From an uncultured Francisellaceae bacterium (GTDB taxonomy: Bacteria > Pseudomonadota > Gammaproteobacteria > Francisellales > CACEW01): a stretch of DNA of 44,748 bases. The notes below the pieces were generated by a model that saw only the letters and a list, made by a program, of their open reading frames with translations, did no database searches and was not told where the DNA came from. Of the stretch, positions 20,206 to 29,413 are shown piece after piece. Every line of letters begins with the position of its first letter. Position 1 is the stretch's first letter. The DNA is taken from contig CAJQSL010000058.1 of the NCBI GenBank assembly GCA_905612315.1, forward strand, positions 1 to 44,748, read 5' to 3'. The position numbers and the translations under genes were made by a program.

Positions 20206-20334
20206 GGGTGCCGACGGCCGGACTCGAACCGGCACGACTTGCGTCACCACCCCTCAAGGTGGCGTGTCTACCAATTCCACCACTCCGGCAAGTGACCCAA
20301 TGTTAGCGACAATCACTAAAAATGTCTACTGTTT
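20206..20334 (-). repeat. Direct repeat, tRNA plus promoter, copy 2
   Basis: Second copy of the tRNA-Leu-plus-promoter unit at 18063-18192, same orientation. The promoter keeps TAGACA (20323-20328) and 17-base spacing to TAACAT (20300-20305), so it may still be transcribed. Confidence 0.8.
20209..20289 (-). pseudogene. Degenerate tRNA-Leu(GAG) copy
   Basis: This copy matches the intact tRNA-Leu almost throughout but is one base shorter (81 against 82 to the discriminator). One G is lost beside the anticodon, leaving a 6-base loop (TTGAGG) between CCACC and GGTGG. The acceptor stem has an A-G mismatch at pair 6-67 and a G-T wobble at 5-68, and the encoded CCA has become CCC. Together these make normal charging and decoding unlikely. 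Confidence 0.75.
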
Positions 20335-20445
20335 ATAGTGCTATTTAAAACACAAAAACCAAGCATAATTGACAAAAACACTTATATGAATTATTAATCA
20401 TATATATAACTAAAAAATTAATAACAATAATTGGAGCAAATAAAG

Positions 20446-22146
20446 TTGCCGAAAACTAAGGGGATGAGAGAAGAAATAGAGCAAGAACTAGAAGACATCT
20501 CCGCAATAGAAGAGTTAGTAAGAGAATATAATTATAGCCAGCAGATAACACAAGTAGTAGATCAACTAATAAACCAAGCTGTCCATAATTTTATTACAGC
20601 AACAAGCCTCTGCTCAAGTTTACAAACACCAAGCTTACTTGATAGAATAAAATTTGAATCACTGACTGTAAATTGTAATCTCGCGCCAACATTTCATAAC
20701 AAAACAATACTAGACTGCCACAATAATTTTTTTGAAATCTTTTCATATTTAGATATGCAAGATACCTTAAATTTAAGCGCAACAGCAAAAATGCTTAATG
20801 AAAGCTTATTAAAATACTTAAAGATATATACCCCTATATTATTATCCAAGCTCGATCCAGAAGAATTAAATAATCTATATTTTTTATCAAAAGTAAGAGA
20901 GTCTAATCTATCAGAAAAAGATGCAAAGTTATTAGAGCCATTAAAAGAAAAATATACCCCAACTGCAAAGCATAACATAGCAACATTTAAAGCCAATCTT
21001 GAAAAAAATGGCAATCATGATTTTAACTACGAATTTAACTATGAAAATATTATTAAGATAATTAAATTAATTTTAGCTACCAGAGCCCAACGCCAACCCT
21101 ACCAAGAAATAAACGCACTACTACCTTGGATTTCAAAAATAAGTGAACTTTTTAGTAATAAGTTAATTGCTGAGACTATGCAAAACTTTAAAGATCTAAG
21201 ATTTTTCAAAACCCCAAGCGGGCCAGCTAATAGCATAAGCTTTAACAAAAGCGCAATGAATTCTCTATTAAACCCTTGGCCCAACGTTAGTCAATCAAAA
21301 CCATATATAATAATGAAATACCTAACTTGGCCATCCATAAGCCATATGAATGCCAAAAAAATACAAAAATGGCACAAGATACTCCAAGCAGACCCCAGAA
21401 AGACTTACTATCTCTCATCTCCTACAAACCAACATGAACTAGAAGCTAACCGACTTGAGACTCTAGAGAGAATACATTCAAGCGAAAAAGATAACTATTT
21501 TATAGCTTTTCATAATATATTTAATGCACTTTTATTTATATCAAGAAGACAACTTAACACTTCATTTCAATATAGCTTCACCTTTTTAAATAGAATTAAT
21601 TATCAAAACTTGCTTTCTTTATGTTGGCGTGAGCAATTACCATATATTCTTCCTTTAAACTCTAATGGCTTTAAACAAAAAGTTGCTGTAATCCAACAAC
21701 GTTGGGGAGACCCGAGCATCTTTTTTAATGCCTGTGCTACTAGCTCAGTTATTGTTATTTTATGCTTTTGTGAGCAATTAAAGACAAACAGCTATAATAA
21801 CTCCATATTAGTAGCTGATTTAAGATTATTGCAAAGTGAGGCTCTTAAATACTTAGCCAAGCTTCCAAGCAATGCTTTAAAGAATGAATTTCTTGAATTT
21901 TTAGCTATCAATTTTTCATCTGTATATTTCAGTTTTATAGAAAAGAGCAAAATTCAAGAAAATAAACTAGCAGAGAGAATCCCGCAAGAAGAAGTGCAAA
22001 GAATCACTCACAGCCTTGCTTTGAGTTTTAATAAATTGCATGAAGGCTCTGAAGATTTATTAGAATTAGAAGGAGAAGGGAAAGAGGAAGAAGGCGAGGC
22101 AGGCCTTGATGTGGATGATCAAAGTGTTTTTAGAATGCAGTTTTAG
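20446..22146 (+). CDS. F-box-like protein, candidate host-directed effector
   Basis: The protein has 566 residues if it starts at TTG 20446, which has GGAG (20433-20436) nine bases before it; a TTG at 20431 and an ATG at 20464 are alternatives. Residues about 90-130 read DCHNNFFEIFSYLDMQDTLN...LSATAKMLNESLLKYL, matching the F-box pattern (hydrophobic IFSYLD, xxDL, LxxTxKxxN). F-boxes bind Skp1 of eukaryotic SCF ubiquitin ligases and in bacteria occur in translocated effectors of Legionella and relatives. The rest is helical and unrecognised. The C-terminus is very acidic (LLELEGEGKEEEGEAGLD). No signal peptide. Base composition is AT-rich like the core, unlike the nearby DUF4116 gene. The stop codon lies exactly at the edge of a palindromic repeat. 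Confidence 0.75.
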   Translation: MPKTKGMREEIEQELEDISAIEELVREYNYSQQITQVVDQLINQAVHNFITATSLCSSLQTPSLLDRIKFESLTVNCNLAPTFHNKTILDCHNNFFEIFSYLDMQDTLNLSATAKMLNESLLKYLKIYTPILLSKLDPEELNNLYFLSKVRESNLSEKDAKLLEPLKEKYTPTAKHNIATFKANLEKNGNHDFNYEFNYENIIKIIKLILATRAQRQPYQEINALLPWISKISELFSNKLIAETMQNFKDLRFFKTPSGPANSISFNKSAMNSLLNPWPNVSQSKPYIIMKYLTWPSISHMNAKKIQKWHKILQADPRKTYYLSSPTNQHELEANRLETLERIHSSEKDNYFIAFHNIFNALLFISRRQLNTSFQYSFTFLNRINYQNLLSLCWREQLPYILPLNSNGFKQKVAVIQQRWGDPSIFFNACATSSVIVILCFCEQLKTNSYNNSILVADLRLLQSEALKYLAKLPSNALKNEFLEFLAINFSSVYFSFIEKSKIQENKLAERIPQEEVQRITHSLALSFNKLHEGSEDLLELEGEGKEEEGEAGLDVDDQSVFRMQF

Positions 22147-22328
22147 TTGCAATCTCCTCCCAACTGCAACGAGGGTAATAGTATCAGCTTCGGGTGGGAG
22201 ATTGCCGCGCTCGCTAAAGCTCACTCGCAACGACTGCAGTTGGTTTTGTGGAAACGAGGAGGCAGGAAGAGCGACTGTTGCCAGGAGGAAAGATTGCCAC
22301 ACTCTCCTACGGCTCACTCGCAACGACT
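22147..22328. repeat. Palindromic intergenic repeat, copy B (one full and one partial unit)
   Basis: Starting with GTTGCAATCTCC right after the F-box gene stop, the segment includes ATCAGCTTCGGGTGGGAGATTGCC and ends ACTCGCAACGAC at about 22235; a second partial unit (AAGATTGCCACACTC...CTCGCAACGACT) ends at 22328. Both units resemble copy C at 31801-31917. Short frames that run through it are not genes. Confidence 0.75.
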
Positions 22329-22370
22329 TAGCTGGGTATGTTTTTGCGTAAGGTGAGTTAAACAGTAAAA

Positions 22371-22790
22371 TTACTTAGTAACTTTAACACTCTTAGGTGG
22401 AGCCATTGTATCCACAGATTTAGATACACCCTTAGACTTATCAATTTTTGTAGATACGCTAACAGGAGGAAGATCACTTGATTTTTTAGTCTCAATTTTT
22501 TTTTTGCTCACAGGAGAAGTCACAACAGGCACAGATGTCAATTGCGACTGTTTTTTGACACTTTTTGAAGTTAAATAACTTAGAAACAAGCTTGTCACAA
22601 AGAAAAACGCACACAAAAAGCAAGTTAATTTAAACATAAAAGAAGCCGGCCCCTTCGAACCAAACATAGAACCAGAACTACCTCCACCAAACGCCACACC
22701 AGCACTGGCGCCTTTTCCTTGTTGAATTAAAACCATAATTATTAACACAATACATATAACAACATGTATAAATAAAACAATAGATATCAT
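22371..22790 (-). CDS. secG: Protein translocase subunit SecG
   Basis: This 139-residue protein has two membrane segments (about residues 3-20 and 50-70) separated by the SecG loop VLIQQGKGASAGVAFGGGSSGSMFG. SecG binds SecYE in the inner membrane and aids preprotein export. The C-terminal 65 residues form a Lys/Ser/Pro-rich tail, longer than in E. coli (110 residues in all). It follows tpiA closely, the usual tpiA-secG order. Confidence 0.95.
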   Translation of the reverse strand: MISIVLFIHVVICIVLIIMVLIQQGKGASAGVAFGGGSSGSMFGSKGPASFMFKLTCFLCAFFFVTSLFLSYLTSKSVKKQSQLTSVPVVTSPVSKKKIETKKSSDLPPVSVSTKIDKSKGVSKSVDTMAPPKSVKVTK

Positions 22791-22822
22791 AAAAAATATT
22801 CCAAAATTAAAATCTTACTAAA

Positions 22823-23575
22823 CTATTTAACTGTAGCGGCTATCGCCAGATAATCTTCAGCGCTTAATGAGGCTCCACCTATTAAACCACCATCTACATC
22901 ATCTAAAGCCAAAATCTCAGCAGCATTGCCTGGTTTGAGGCTACCACCATACAAAATTTTAACATCTGCCGCAAGGTCTTTATGGCAAGACTCAAGCTTG
23001 GAGCGGATTAAACCATGTGTCTGAGCAATTTGCTCAACGGTTGCGACAACTCCAGTACCTATTGCCCAAATGGGCTCGTATGCCAAATAAAAATCATATT
23101 TAAATTCACCTGAGTTTAACCCAGCCAATACTAAAGCCAACTGTTTTGTTATAACATCCTCAACTAAATCTGCCTCTCTTTGATCTAAGTTTTCCCCTAT
23201 ACAAATAATTGGAGTTAAACCAATCTCCTGCGCTTTAAGAGCCTTCTGATAAACCAAATTATCATCTTCAAAAAAATAAGCTCTGCGCTCTGAGTGCCCA
23301 ACTATAGTATATTTAGCACCAACTGAAACTGCCATCTGGGCGCTAACCTCGCCAGTATATGCACCCTTATCATGATCGCTTATGTTTTGCACGCCTAATT
23401 GAATTTTTGCCTGATCAACATATTGATTCATCAATGGGACTGACATATATGGCGCACAAATAACAGCTTGAGCCTTATCAAAAGGAAAGTTATTCATCAC
23501 AGGATCTATAAAACCATCTTTAATATTCTCTACAAGGTGCATTTTCCAATTAGCAACTAATGCTTTTCTTTTCAT
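22823..23575 (-). CDS. tpiA: Triose-phosphate isomerase
   Basis: From the ATG at 23575 (after GGGAGA) the enzyme has 250 residues, the normal size; an upstream in-frame ATG at 23617 would add 14 atypical residues. Active-site elements are VANWKMH (Asn, Lys), IVGHSERR (His), the catalytic Glu in YEPIWAIGTG, and the phosphate-binding LYGGSLKPGN and GGLIGGASL loops. It interconverts dihydroxyacetone phosphate and glyceraldehyde 3-phosphate in glycolysis and gluconeogenesis in the cytoplasm. It sits between glmM and secG. Confidence 0.97.
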   Translation of the reverse strand: MKRKALVANWKMHLVENIKDGFIDPVMNNFPFDKAQAVICAPYMSVPLMNQYVDQAKIQLGVQNISDHDKGAYTGEVSAQMAVSVGAKYTIVGHSERRAYFFEDDNLVYQKALKAQEIGLTPIICIGENLDQREADLVEDVITKQLALVLAGLNSGEFKYDFYLAYEPIWAIGTGVVATVEQIAQTHGLIRSKLESCHKDLAADVKILYGGSLKPGNAAEILALDDVDGGLIGGASLSAEDYLAIAATVK

Positions 23576-23705
23576 ATAATATAATCTCCCATAATCAATA
23601 GAGACAAACCATTTCAAGTGCCATGCTCGATATTGCTTAGAAATTATATTAGCAGCAACAGCGGTCGGAACTTTGATTTGGATTGGCCATATAATCTCCC
23701 AATTA

Positions 23706-25073
23706 TTAATTTTGCAACAAATCTTTCACAAAGTTAACTAAATCATCAATATATTTATTAACTAAAGAATCATCTTCTGCTTCTACCATAACGCGAATTA
23801 CAGGCTCAGTTCCAGAAGCTCTAATCAAAACCCTGCCCTTTTCACCTAACTCACTCTCAACTTCTGCGGCTTTATTATAAATATTATCCCAAAGATCCTT
23901 ATTATTTCTAATAAATTCTTCATTGCCAGCAAAAGATATATTTATTAATTTCTGTGGGAATAGATCTATCCCATCAAGCGCTTCACTTAAATTTTTATTC
24001 ACCCGGTGCAAACAGGATAACACTTGTAAGGCTGCTATTATGCCATCGCCGGTTGTAGTTTTACTAAGAGAAATTATATGCCCTGATGACTCCCCACCAA
24101 TATGCCAGTTTTTTTCTTTTAACGCTTCCATAACATGACGATCACCAACTTTTGTACGCTCAAAAGGAATATTTTTCTTCGCAAATGCATTCTCAATGGC
24201 CATATTAGTCATGACTGTTCCTACTGCTCCACCTTCCAGCACCCCCCTTTCCTGGCGATCTTGCGCTAATAAATATAAAATTTTATCTCCATCTACAACT
24301 TTACCTAAATGATCTACCATAATCACTCTATCGCCATCACCATCAAAGGCTATACCTAAATCAGCGTTAACTTCCAAAACTTTATCTTGCAAAGAATCTA
24401 GATAACAAGAACCACAATTAGCATTAATATTAAGACCATCTGGGCTGTCATGAATAACTATAACTTCAGCACCTAATTCTCTAAAAGCTTTAGGTGCAAT
24501 ATGATAAGTAGCGCCATTAGCGCAATCCAAAACTACTTTAAAATTAGATAAACTCATCAATGGAGGAACCGATGATTTACAAAATTCGATATATCTACCT
24601 TGAGCATCATCAACTCTCTTAATTCTTCCAACTTTATCAGGGGAAGCACACACCAAAGGTTGATCTACTAATTCAGACAATAAAATCTCATCTTCATCTG
24701 ATAATTTCATGCCATCAGCACGAAAAAATTTAATTCCATTATCTTGATAAGCATTATGCGAAGCACTAACAACCACACCTAATTCCGCATCAAAAGTTCT
24801 AGTAAAATAAGCAACTGCAGGAGTTGGCATAGGGCCTAACAAATAAACATTTACCCCAGCTGCAGTTAAACCAGATGCTATTGCATATTCAAATAAGTAT
24901 CCAGACAAGCGGGTATCTTTGGCAATAACAACATAGATTCTTTTATTATCAGGATATTTATGTTTTAAAAACTCCCCTGCCGCCCAACCTAACTTTAATG
25001 CAAACTCAGGAGTTATTAATCCATCTCCAACGCGGCCACGAATTCCATCTGTGCCAAAATATGACTCAACCAT
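23706..25073 (-). CDS. glmM: Phosphoglucosamine mutase
   Basis: The 455-residue enzyme starts with YFGTDGIRG and has the catalytic phosphoserine in VVSASHNAYQDNGIKFF (Ser103), the metal-binding loop DGDGDRVIMVD, the sugar-binding GGESSGHII, and the phosphate-binding RASGTEPVIRVMVEA. It converts glucosamine-6-phosphate to glucosamine-1-phosphate for peptidoglycan and LPS precursor synthesis. It lies directly after ftsH; folP, often found between them, is missing. Length matches the family (about 445). Confidence 0.97.
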   Translation of the reverse strand: MVESYFGTDGIRGRVGDGLITPEFALKLGWAAGEFLKHKYPDNKRIYVVIAKDTRLSGYLFEYAIASGLTAAGVNVYLLGPMPTPAVAYFTRTFDAELGVVVSASHNAYQDNGIKFFRADGMKLSDEDEILLSELVDQPLVCASPDKVGRIKRVDDAQGRYIEFCKSSVPPLMSLSNFKVVLDCANGATYHIAPKAFRELGAEVIVIHDSPDGLNINANCGSCYLDSLQDKVLEVNADLGIAFDGDGDRVIMVDHLGKVVDGDKILYLLAQDRQERGVLEGGAVGTVMTNMAIENAFAKKNIPFERTKVGDRHVMEALKEKNWHIGGESSGHIISLSKTTTGDGIIAALQVLSCLHRVNKNLSEALDGIDLFPQKLINISFAGNEEFIRNNKDLWDNIYNKAAEVESELGEKGRVLIRASGTEPVIRVMVEAEDDSLVNKYIDDLVNFVKDLLQN

Positions 25074-25109
25074 AATTTAAAATACCACTCGAAAATTACA
25101 TAATTAAAA

Positions 25110-27089
25110 CTAGCTAGTTACTGAACCGATATCACCGCTGGATTTTGTCTTTGGCTTTGGCTTTGGCTTTGGCTTTGGCTTTGACTTTGACTTTGGAGTA
25201 CTAGCTTTTTTAGTTTTACCTGATTTTGTACCAGATTTATTATCATTATCATTCCAGCCTTCAGGTGGCTTGACTGACTTACGACCCATCAAATCTTTAA
25301 CTTGACTCGCATCTAAAGTCTCATATTTCATTAAGGCTTCTGCCATTGTATGTAGGATATCTATATTATCTTTTAATATTTTAGTTGCTATAGAATAACT
25401 TGTATCAATTAACTTTCTTACCTCAACATCTATTTTATTAGCGGTTTCAGCTGAAAATTCCGGCTCTTGGCTTCTACCCATAGTTTGCCCTAAAAATGGG
25501 TGCTCATCATCATGACCATACATAATGGGGCCAAGCTTATCTGACAGACCCCACTTTTTAATCATATTTCTTGCTATTTCAGAAGCACGCTGAATATCAT
25601 TAGAGGCCCCAGTTGTAACTTTTTTGGCTCCATAAATGAGCTCTTCAGCGATTCTGCCACCGTATAAAGATGCAAGCATACTCTCAAGACGCTGTCTTGA
25701 ATAACTAACTCTGTCTTCTTCTGGCAAATACATCGTAACACCCAAAGCTCTGCCTCGAGGAATAATGCTGACTTTATAAACAGGATCATGATCTGGCATA
25801 CTCAAACCAACAATTGCATGGCCCGACTCATGATAGGCAGTTAAATTTTTCTCTTCTTCGCTCATCGCCATAGTGCGACGCTCAGCGCCCATCAAAATTT
25901 TATCTTTCGCGCGATCAAAATCGTTCATCTCAACTTTAGTTTTATTCTCACGAGCTGCGAACAAGGCACCTTCGTTAACTAAATTCATCAAATCAGCACC
26001 AGAGAACCCAGGTGTTCCTCGAGCTAACAAGCTAGGCTCTACATCTTTGGATAATGGAAGTTTGCGCATATGGACTTTTAATATTTGCTCCCGACCTCTT
26101 ACATCTGGCAAGCCAATTGGAACTTGTCTATCAAATCTACCTGGACGTAATAAGGCTGGATCCAACACATCTGGTCGGTTAGTTGCGGCTATAACAATTA
26201 CACCTTCGTTCTCAGAAAAACCATCCATCTCAACTAATAATTGGTTAAGAGTTTGTTCGCGCTCATCATGCCCACCGCCCATGCCGGCACCACGATGACG
26301 TCCAACAGCGTCAATCTCATCAATAAAGATAATACAAGGTGAACGCTTTTTAGCTTGCTCAAACATATCTCTTACTCGGGATGCACCAACACCAACAAAC
26401 ATCTCAACGAAATCAGAACCAGATATAGCGAAAAATGGAACCTTAGACTCACCTGCAATAGCTCTTGCCATAAGAGTTTTACCAGTTCCTGGAGGCCCTA
26501 TCATCAAGATACCTCGAGGAATTTTTCCACCAAGCTTATGGTATTTGTCTGGATCCTTTAGGAAATCAACAATTTCAGCAACTTCTTCTTTTGCTTCTTC
26601 AACGCCTGCAACATCAGCCAAAGTAACATTAACTTGATCTTCACCCATCAATTTAGCTTTACTCTTACCAAAACTAAAGGCACCGCCACCACCTTTACCG
26701 CCACTCATTTGCCGCAATAAATAAATCCAAATACCAATTAAAACAATAAATGGTAACCAACTAATTAAGAATCTAGATAAGAAGCTTTCTTGTTTTGGCG
26801 CTACTGCGTTAAAAGACACTTTTTTATCTAGCAACTTATCTAGCAAGAATGGATCATTCCAAGGCATGTAAGTTCTAAACTGCTGCCCTGTATTTGTAAC
26901 CCCATGAATATGCTGCCCATCAAACACAACATTTTTGATTTGTCTAGATTTAACCTTTTCCAAAAAAGTAGAGGTTGGCATTTTTTGCACACTATTGCTA
27001 GCATCTTTAGGCCCAAAATTACTAAAAACCACAACTAGAACAAGTGCTATAACCACCCATAACAAAATATTTTTCATGGTGTCATTCAT
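25110..27089 (-). CDS. ftsH: ATP-dependent zinc metalloprotease FtsH
   Basis: The 659-residue membrane protease has two N-terminal transmembrane segments (about 7-24 and 106-125), the AAA module (Walker A GPPGTGKT, Walker [14 protein letters not shown], arginine finger region RPGRFDRQ), and the Zn-binding HESGHA motif. It degrades membrane and regulatory proteins. AAGGAT precedes the ATG. The C-terminal tail is Lys/Pro/Ser-rich (KPKPKPKPK) and is encoded by hexanucleotide repeats at 25149-25196, so the tail length may vary among strains. Confidence 0.97.
   Translation of the reverse strand: MNDTMKNILLWVVIALVLVVVFSNFGPKDASNSVQKMPTSTFLEKVKSRQIKNVVFDGQHIHGVTNTGQQFRTYMPWNDPFLLDKLLDKKVSFNAVAPKQESFLSRFLISWLPFIVLIGIWIYLLRQMSGGKGGGGAFSFGKSKAKLMGEDQVNVTLADVAGVEEAKEEVAEIVDFLKDPDKYHKLGGKIPRGILMIGPPGTGKTLMARAIAGESKVPFFAISGSDFVEMFVGVGASRVRDMFEQAKKRSPCIIFIDEIDAVGRHRGAGMGGGHDEREQTLNQLLVEMDGFSENEGVIVIAATNRPDVLDPALLRPGRFDRQVPIGLPDVRGREQILKVHMRKLPLSKDVEPSLLARGTPGFSGADLMNLVNEGALFAARENKTKVEMNDFDRAKDKILMGAERRTMAMSEEEKNLTAYHESGHAIVGLSMPDHDPVYKVSIIPRGRALGVTMYLPEEDRVSYSRQRLESMLASLYGGRIAEELIYGAKKVTTGASNDIQRASEIARNMIKKWGLSDKLGPIMYGHDDEHPFLGQTMGRSQEPEFSAETANKIDVEVRKLIDTSYSIATKILKDNIDILHTMAEALMKYETLDASQVKDLMGRKSVKPPEGWNDNDNKSGTKSGKTKKASTPKSKSKPKPKPKPKPKTKSSGDIGSVTS
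25149..25196. repeat. Hexanucleotide repeat inside ftsH
   Basis: Eight consecutive 6-base units (CTTTGG x5, CTTTGA x2, CTTTGG on the plus strand) encode alternating Lys-Pro and Lys-Ser in the FtsH tail. Unit gain or loss would keep the reading frame and change only tail length. Confidence 0.9.
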
Positions 27090-27200
27090 GAATATAGATC
27101 CTTAAATATCTTTTATAAAAACATGCTTACTTATATTATAGTACAAAGGTATTATATCTAAACACTCGCAGCATAGCCATTTATATTGCTGATTGTAAAC

Positions 27201-27230
27201 TTGATATCTATACGCTGCATACATTATACT
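27201..27230 (+). promoter_or_regulatory. Candidate promoter of the membrane protein-pcnB-pgi unit
   Basis: TTGATA (27201-27206) and TATACT (27225-27230) are separated by 18 bases, about 35 bases before the first gene. The 177-base gap to the divergent ftsH also holds a minus-strand TATAAT for ftsH near 27135-27142. Confidence 0.45.
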
Positions 27231-27266
27231 CAAACTCACTAAAAAACATAAAATTTTTATAAAACT

Positions 27267-28043
27267 ATGAAGAAAGTATCACAAAACTCTAGCCCGCTAT
27301 TTATTTCAGTAATATCCCGCTCTAAAGATTTATTTAAAATAAAGCTTAAAGCAATCTTTATTCCAGCTTTTGTCCTAGCGGCTATTACCCAACTAATTGG
27401 CATCTACCTTAACACCATGCTATCTGTAAGCGCTGATGGGACTCACATAAATAATCCAATTGGCATGGCTTTTTTAATATTTGCAATGATTGTAATAAGA
27501 TGCCTAATCAGCGGTATAATAATGGTCGTATTATATGACTCGGTTATAACCCCTGATTTTACCAAGACACTATCCTATGTCACACGCTTACTACCAAGTT
27601 TAATACTAAATTATGTTATTTTTATGATTTTGGTTGGCGTTGGCCTTATGATATATGTTATCCCAGGCCTAGTTTTACTAACCTTTTTTGCCCTATATGA
27701 ACAAATAATTTTATTTGAACAAGGAAAAGGCATAAGCAGCCTTACTCAAAGTTTTGGCAGAATTAGGCATGTATTCTTTGCTACTTTCACAATAGTTATA
27801 TTTTGTCTCGTTTTAAGATACGTGCCTATCTACTTACTTCAATCATTAGGCGAACAACTTGGATCATCACCCCTATTTGGCATTGATCAGGCAGTAGAGA
27901 TATTTATTAACACTATAACTATTGCTTTTGTCGCTAGTGTTTATGTAACTTTATATGATGAAATCAAAAACTCACAAAAAATCAAAACTAAAAATTTATC
28001 AAAACCAAAAAATAAATCTAAAACCAGAAGCAAAAAAACATGA
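27267..28043 (+). CDS. Multi-pass membrane protein, YciC-like
   Basis: The 258-residue protein has about six hydrophobic helices (for example residues 30-50, 68-95, 105-150, 165-190 and 215-235) and a Lys-rich C-terminal tail (KTKNLSKPKNKSKTRSKKT). The pattern of an N-terminal amphipathic segment followed by long helices with VGLMIYVIPGLVLLTFFALYEQIILFE resembles YciC/UPF0259 and related glycerophosphodiester-phosphodiesterase membrane domains. Function is unknown. The stop overlaps the pcnB start (ATGA), so the pair is translationally coupled. I would call it an inner-membrane protein of unknown role. Confidence 0.75.
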   Translation: MKKVSQNSSPLFISVISRSKDLFKIKLKAIFIPAFVLAAITQLIGIYLNTMLSVSADGTHINNPIGMAFLIFAMIVIRCLISGIIMVVLYDSVITPDFTKTLSYVTRLLPSLILNYVIFMILVGVGLMIYVIPGLVLLTFFALYEQIILFEQGKGISSLTQSFGRIRHVFFATFTIVIFCLVLRYVPIYLLQSLGEQLGSSPLFGIDQAVEIFINTITIAFVASVYVTLYDEIKNSQKIKTKNLSKPKNKSKTRSKKT

Positions 28044-29413
28044 CCCTGCCAAATTTTTTAAAAAATATTTTTTCATCCCCACCGAAAACAGTTTATCTAG
28101 ACCCAAAAAAATCTCACAACTTAAACACAGATGCTAATGCTATTCACATAGTTAAAACTCTGCAAAAAAAAGGTTTTCAATCATTTTTGGTCGGTGGCTG
28201 CATTCGCGACGCTCTAATAAACATAACTCCTAAAGATTTTGACATAGCTACTGAGGCAAAACCTGAAGAAGTAAAATCTGCAATAAGATCAGCTCGGATA
28301 ATTGGTAAAAGATTTAGACTAGTACATGTTTATATGAGCCGTCAAATTTATGAAGTAGCTACTTTTAGAAGCTCAAAAGTAAATAAAGAGCTAAGCCCAA
28401 AAATTCACTCAACCTCAACCTCAGGAAGAATTTTACGAGATAATGTCTATGGCAATCAAACTGAAGATGCTGCCAGAAGAGATTTCACTGTAAATGCTAT
28501 GTATTATGACCCATCTAAAAACTGCATCATCGACTATTATCAAGGCTTAAAAGATATAAAAAACAAAAAAATAAGATTTATAGGAGATCCTAAAACAAGA
28601 ATAACTGAAGATCCAGTTAGAATGCTGCGCGCTATTAGAATAGCTAATAAGCTAGATTTTAAAATAGATAGCAGCTTAAAAAACCTACTCAAACCAATGT
28701 CTAATCTCTTAGCTGATATTCCTGCTGCAAGATTACTCGAAGAGTACCAAAAGATATTTTTATCAGGAAAGGGTTGCCAGAATTTTAAAGATTTACGAGA
28801 ATATGGCTTAATGCAACACTTCTTCCCTCTTGTCGAAAAGCATTTAAAAAAATCTCCTGATTTAATAAACTATTTCTATAAAGCTTGTAATAATACAGAT
28901 AAGCGCATAAACAAATCACTTGGCATAAACCCGGCTTTTTTAATATCAATTTTTCTGTGGTCAGAATTTAAAGAGCAACTAATATCAATATATAAAAATA
29001 TCCCTAAGATGCCAAAACAAGAAGCGGCTGTTAACGCTATTGATAAAACTTTAAGAATACAGCGTGAAACTGTTACCCTCACGCAAAGAATTTCTCAGCA
29101 CGTAAAAGAGATTTGGCTACTGCAATATGATTTAGAAAAGTGTAATGATAAAACCACTAAAGAAGTTGCATCGCACCCGCGCTTTAGAGCTGCATATGAT
29201 TTTTTAATTATGCGCCAAGGAATAGATGGCGTCGCGCAAAAAAGTATAGATTTTTGGCGCCCGTATCAAGCTGCGACAGAGCAATCTCGGCAACATAAAT
29301 ATAATAGAAACAATAGATTCAAACGCCGCTCAAATCTGAAGCCAGATCAAACATCTAGACAAAACCCTGGAAGAAGCCATGACTCAAAACACCAAAAAAA
29401 TCCAAATAATTAA
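28040..29413 (+). CDS. pcnB: Poly(A) polymerase I
   Basis: The 457-residue nucleotidyltransferase has the class II signature FLVGGCIRDALINITPKDFDIATEA, with the GG and DxD metal ligands, then RDFTVNAMYYDP and GDPKTRITEDPVRMLRAIR. It adds poly(A) tails to RNA 3' ends, which promotes decay by PNPase, encoded elsewhere in this window. tRNA CCA-adding enzymes are close relatives, but the length, the basic C-terminus (RNNRFKRRSNLKPDQTSRQ) and the long helical region favour PcnB. The start overlaps the upstream gene by 4 bases, and the end overlaps pgi by 35 bases. Confidence 0.9.
   Translation: MTLPNFLKNIFSSPPKTVYLDPKKSHNLNTDANAIHIVKTLQKKGFQSFLVGGCIRDALINITPKDFDIATEAKPEEVKSAIRSARIIGKRFRLVHVYMSRQIYEVATFRSSKVNKELSPKIHSTSTSGRILRDNVYGNQTEDAARRDFTVNAMYYDPSKNCIIDYYQGLKDIKNKKIRFIGDPKTRITEDPVRMLRAIRIANKLDFKIDSSLKNLLKPMSNLLADIPAARLLEEYQKIFLSGKGCQNFKDLREYGLMQHFFPLVEKHLKKSPDLINYFYKACNNTDKRINKSLGINPAFLISIFLWSEFKEQLISIYKNIPKMPKQEAAVNAIDKTLRIQRETVTLTQRISQHVKEIWLLQYDLEKCNDKTTKEVASHPRFRAAYDFLIMRQGIDGVAQKSIDFWRPYQAATEQSRQHKYNRNNRFKRRSNLKPDQTSRQNPGRSHDSKHQKNPNN

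Noticed and set aside
20209..20289. Second functional tRNA-Leu gene
   Set aside because: The 6-base anticodon loop, acceptor mismatch and lost CCA make normal function unlikely.
22066..22356. Short frames through the repeat after the F-box gene
   Set aside because: The segment matches the other palindromic repeat copies and has no ribosome-binding site.
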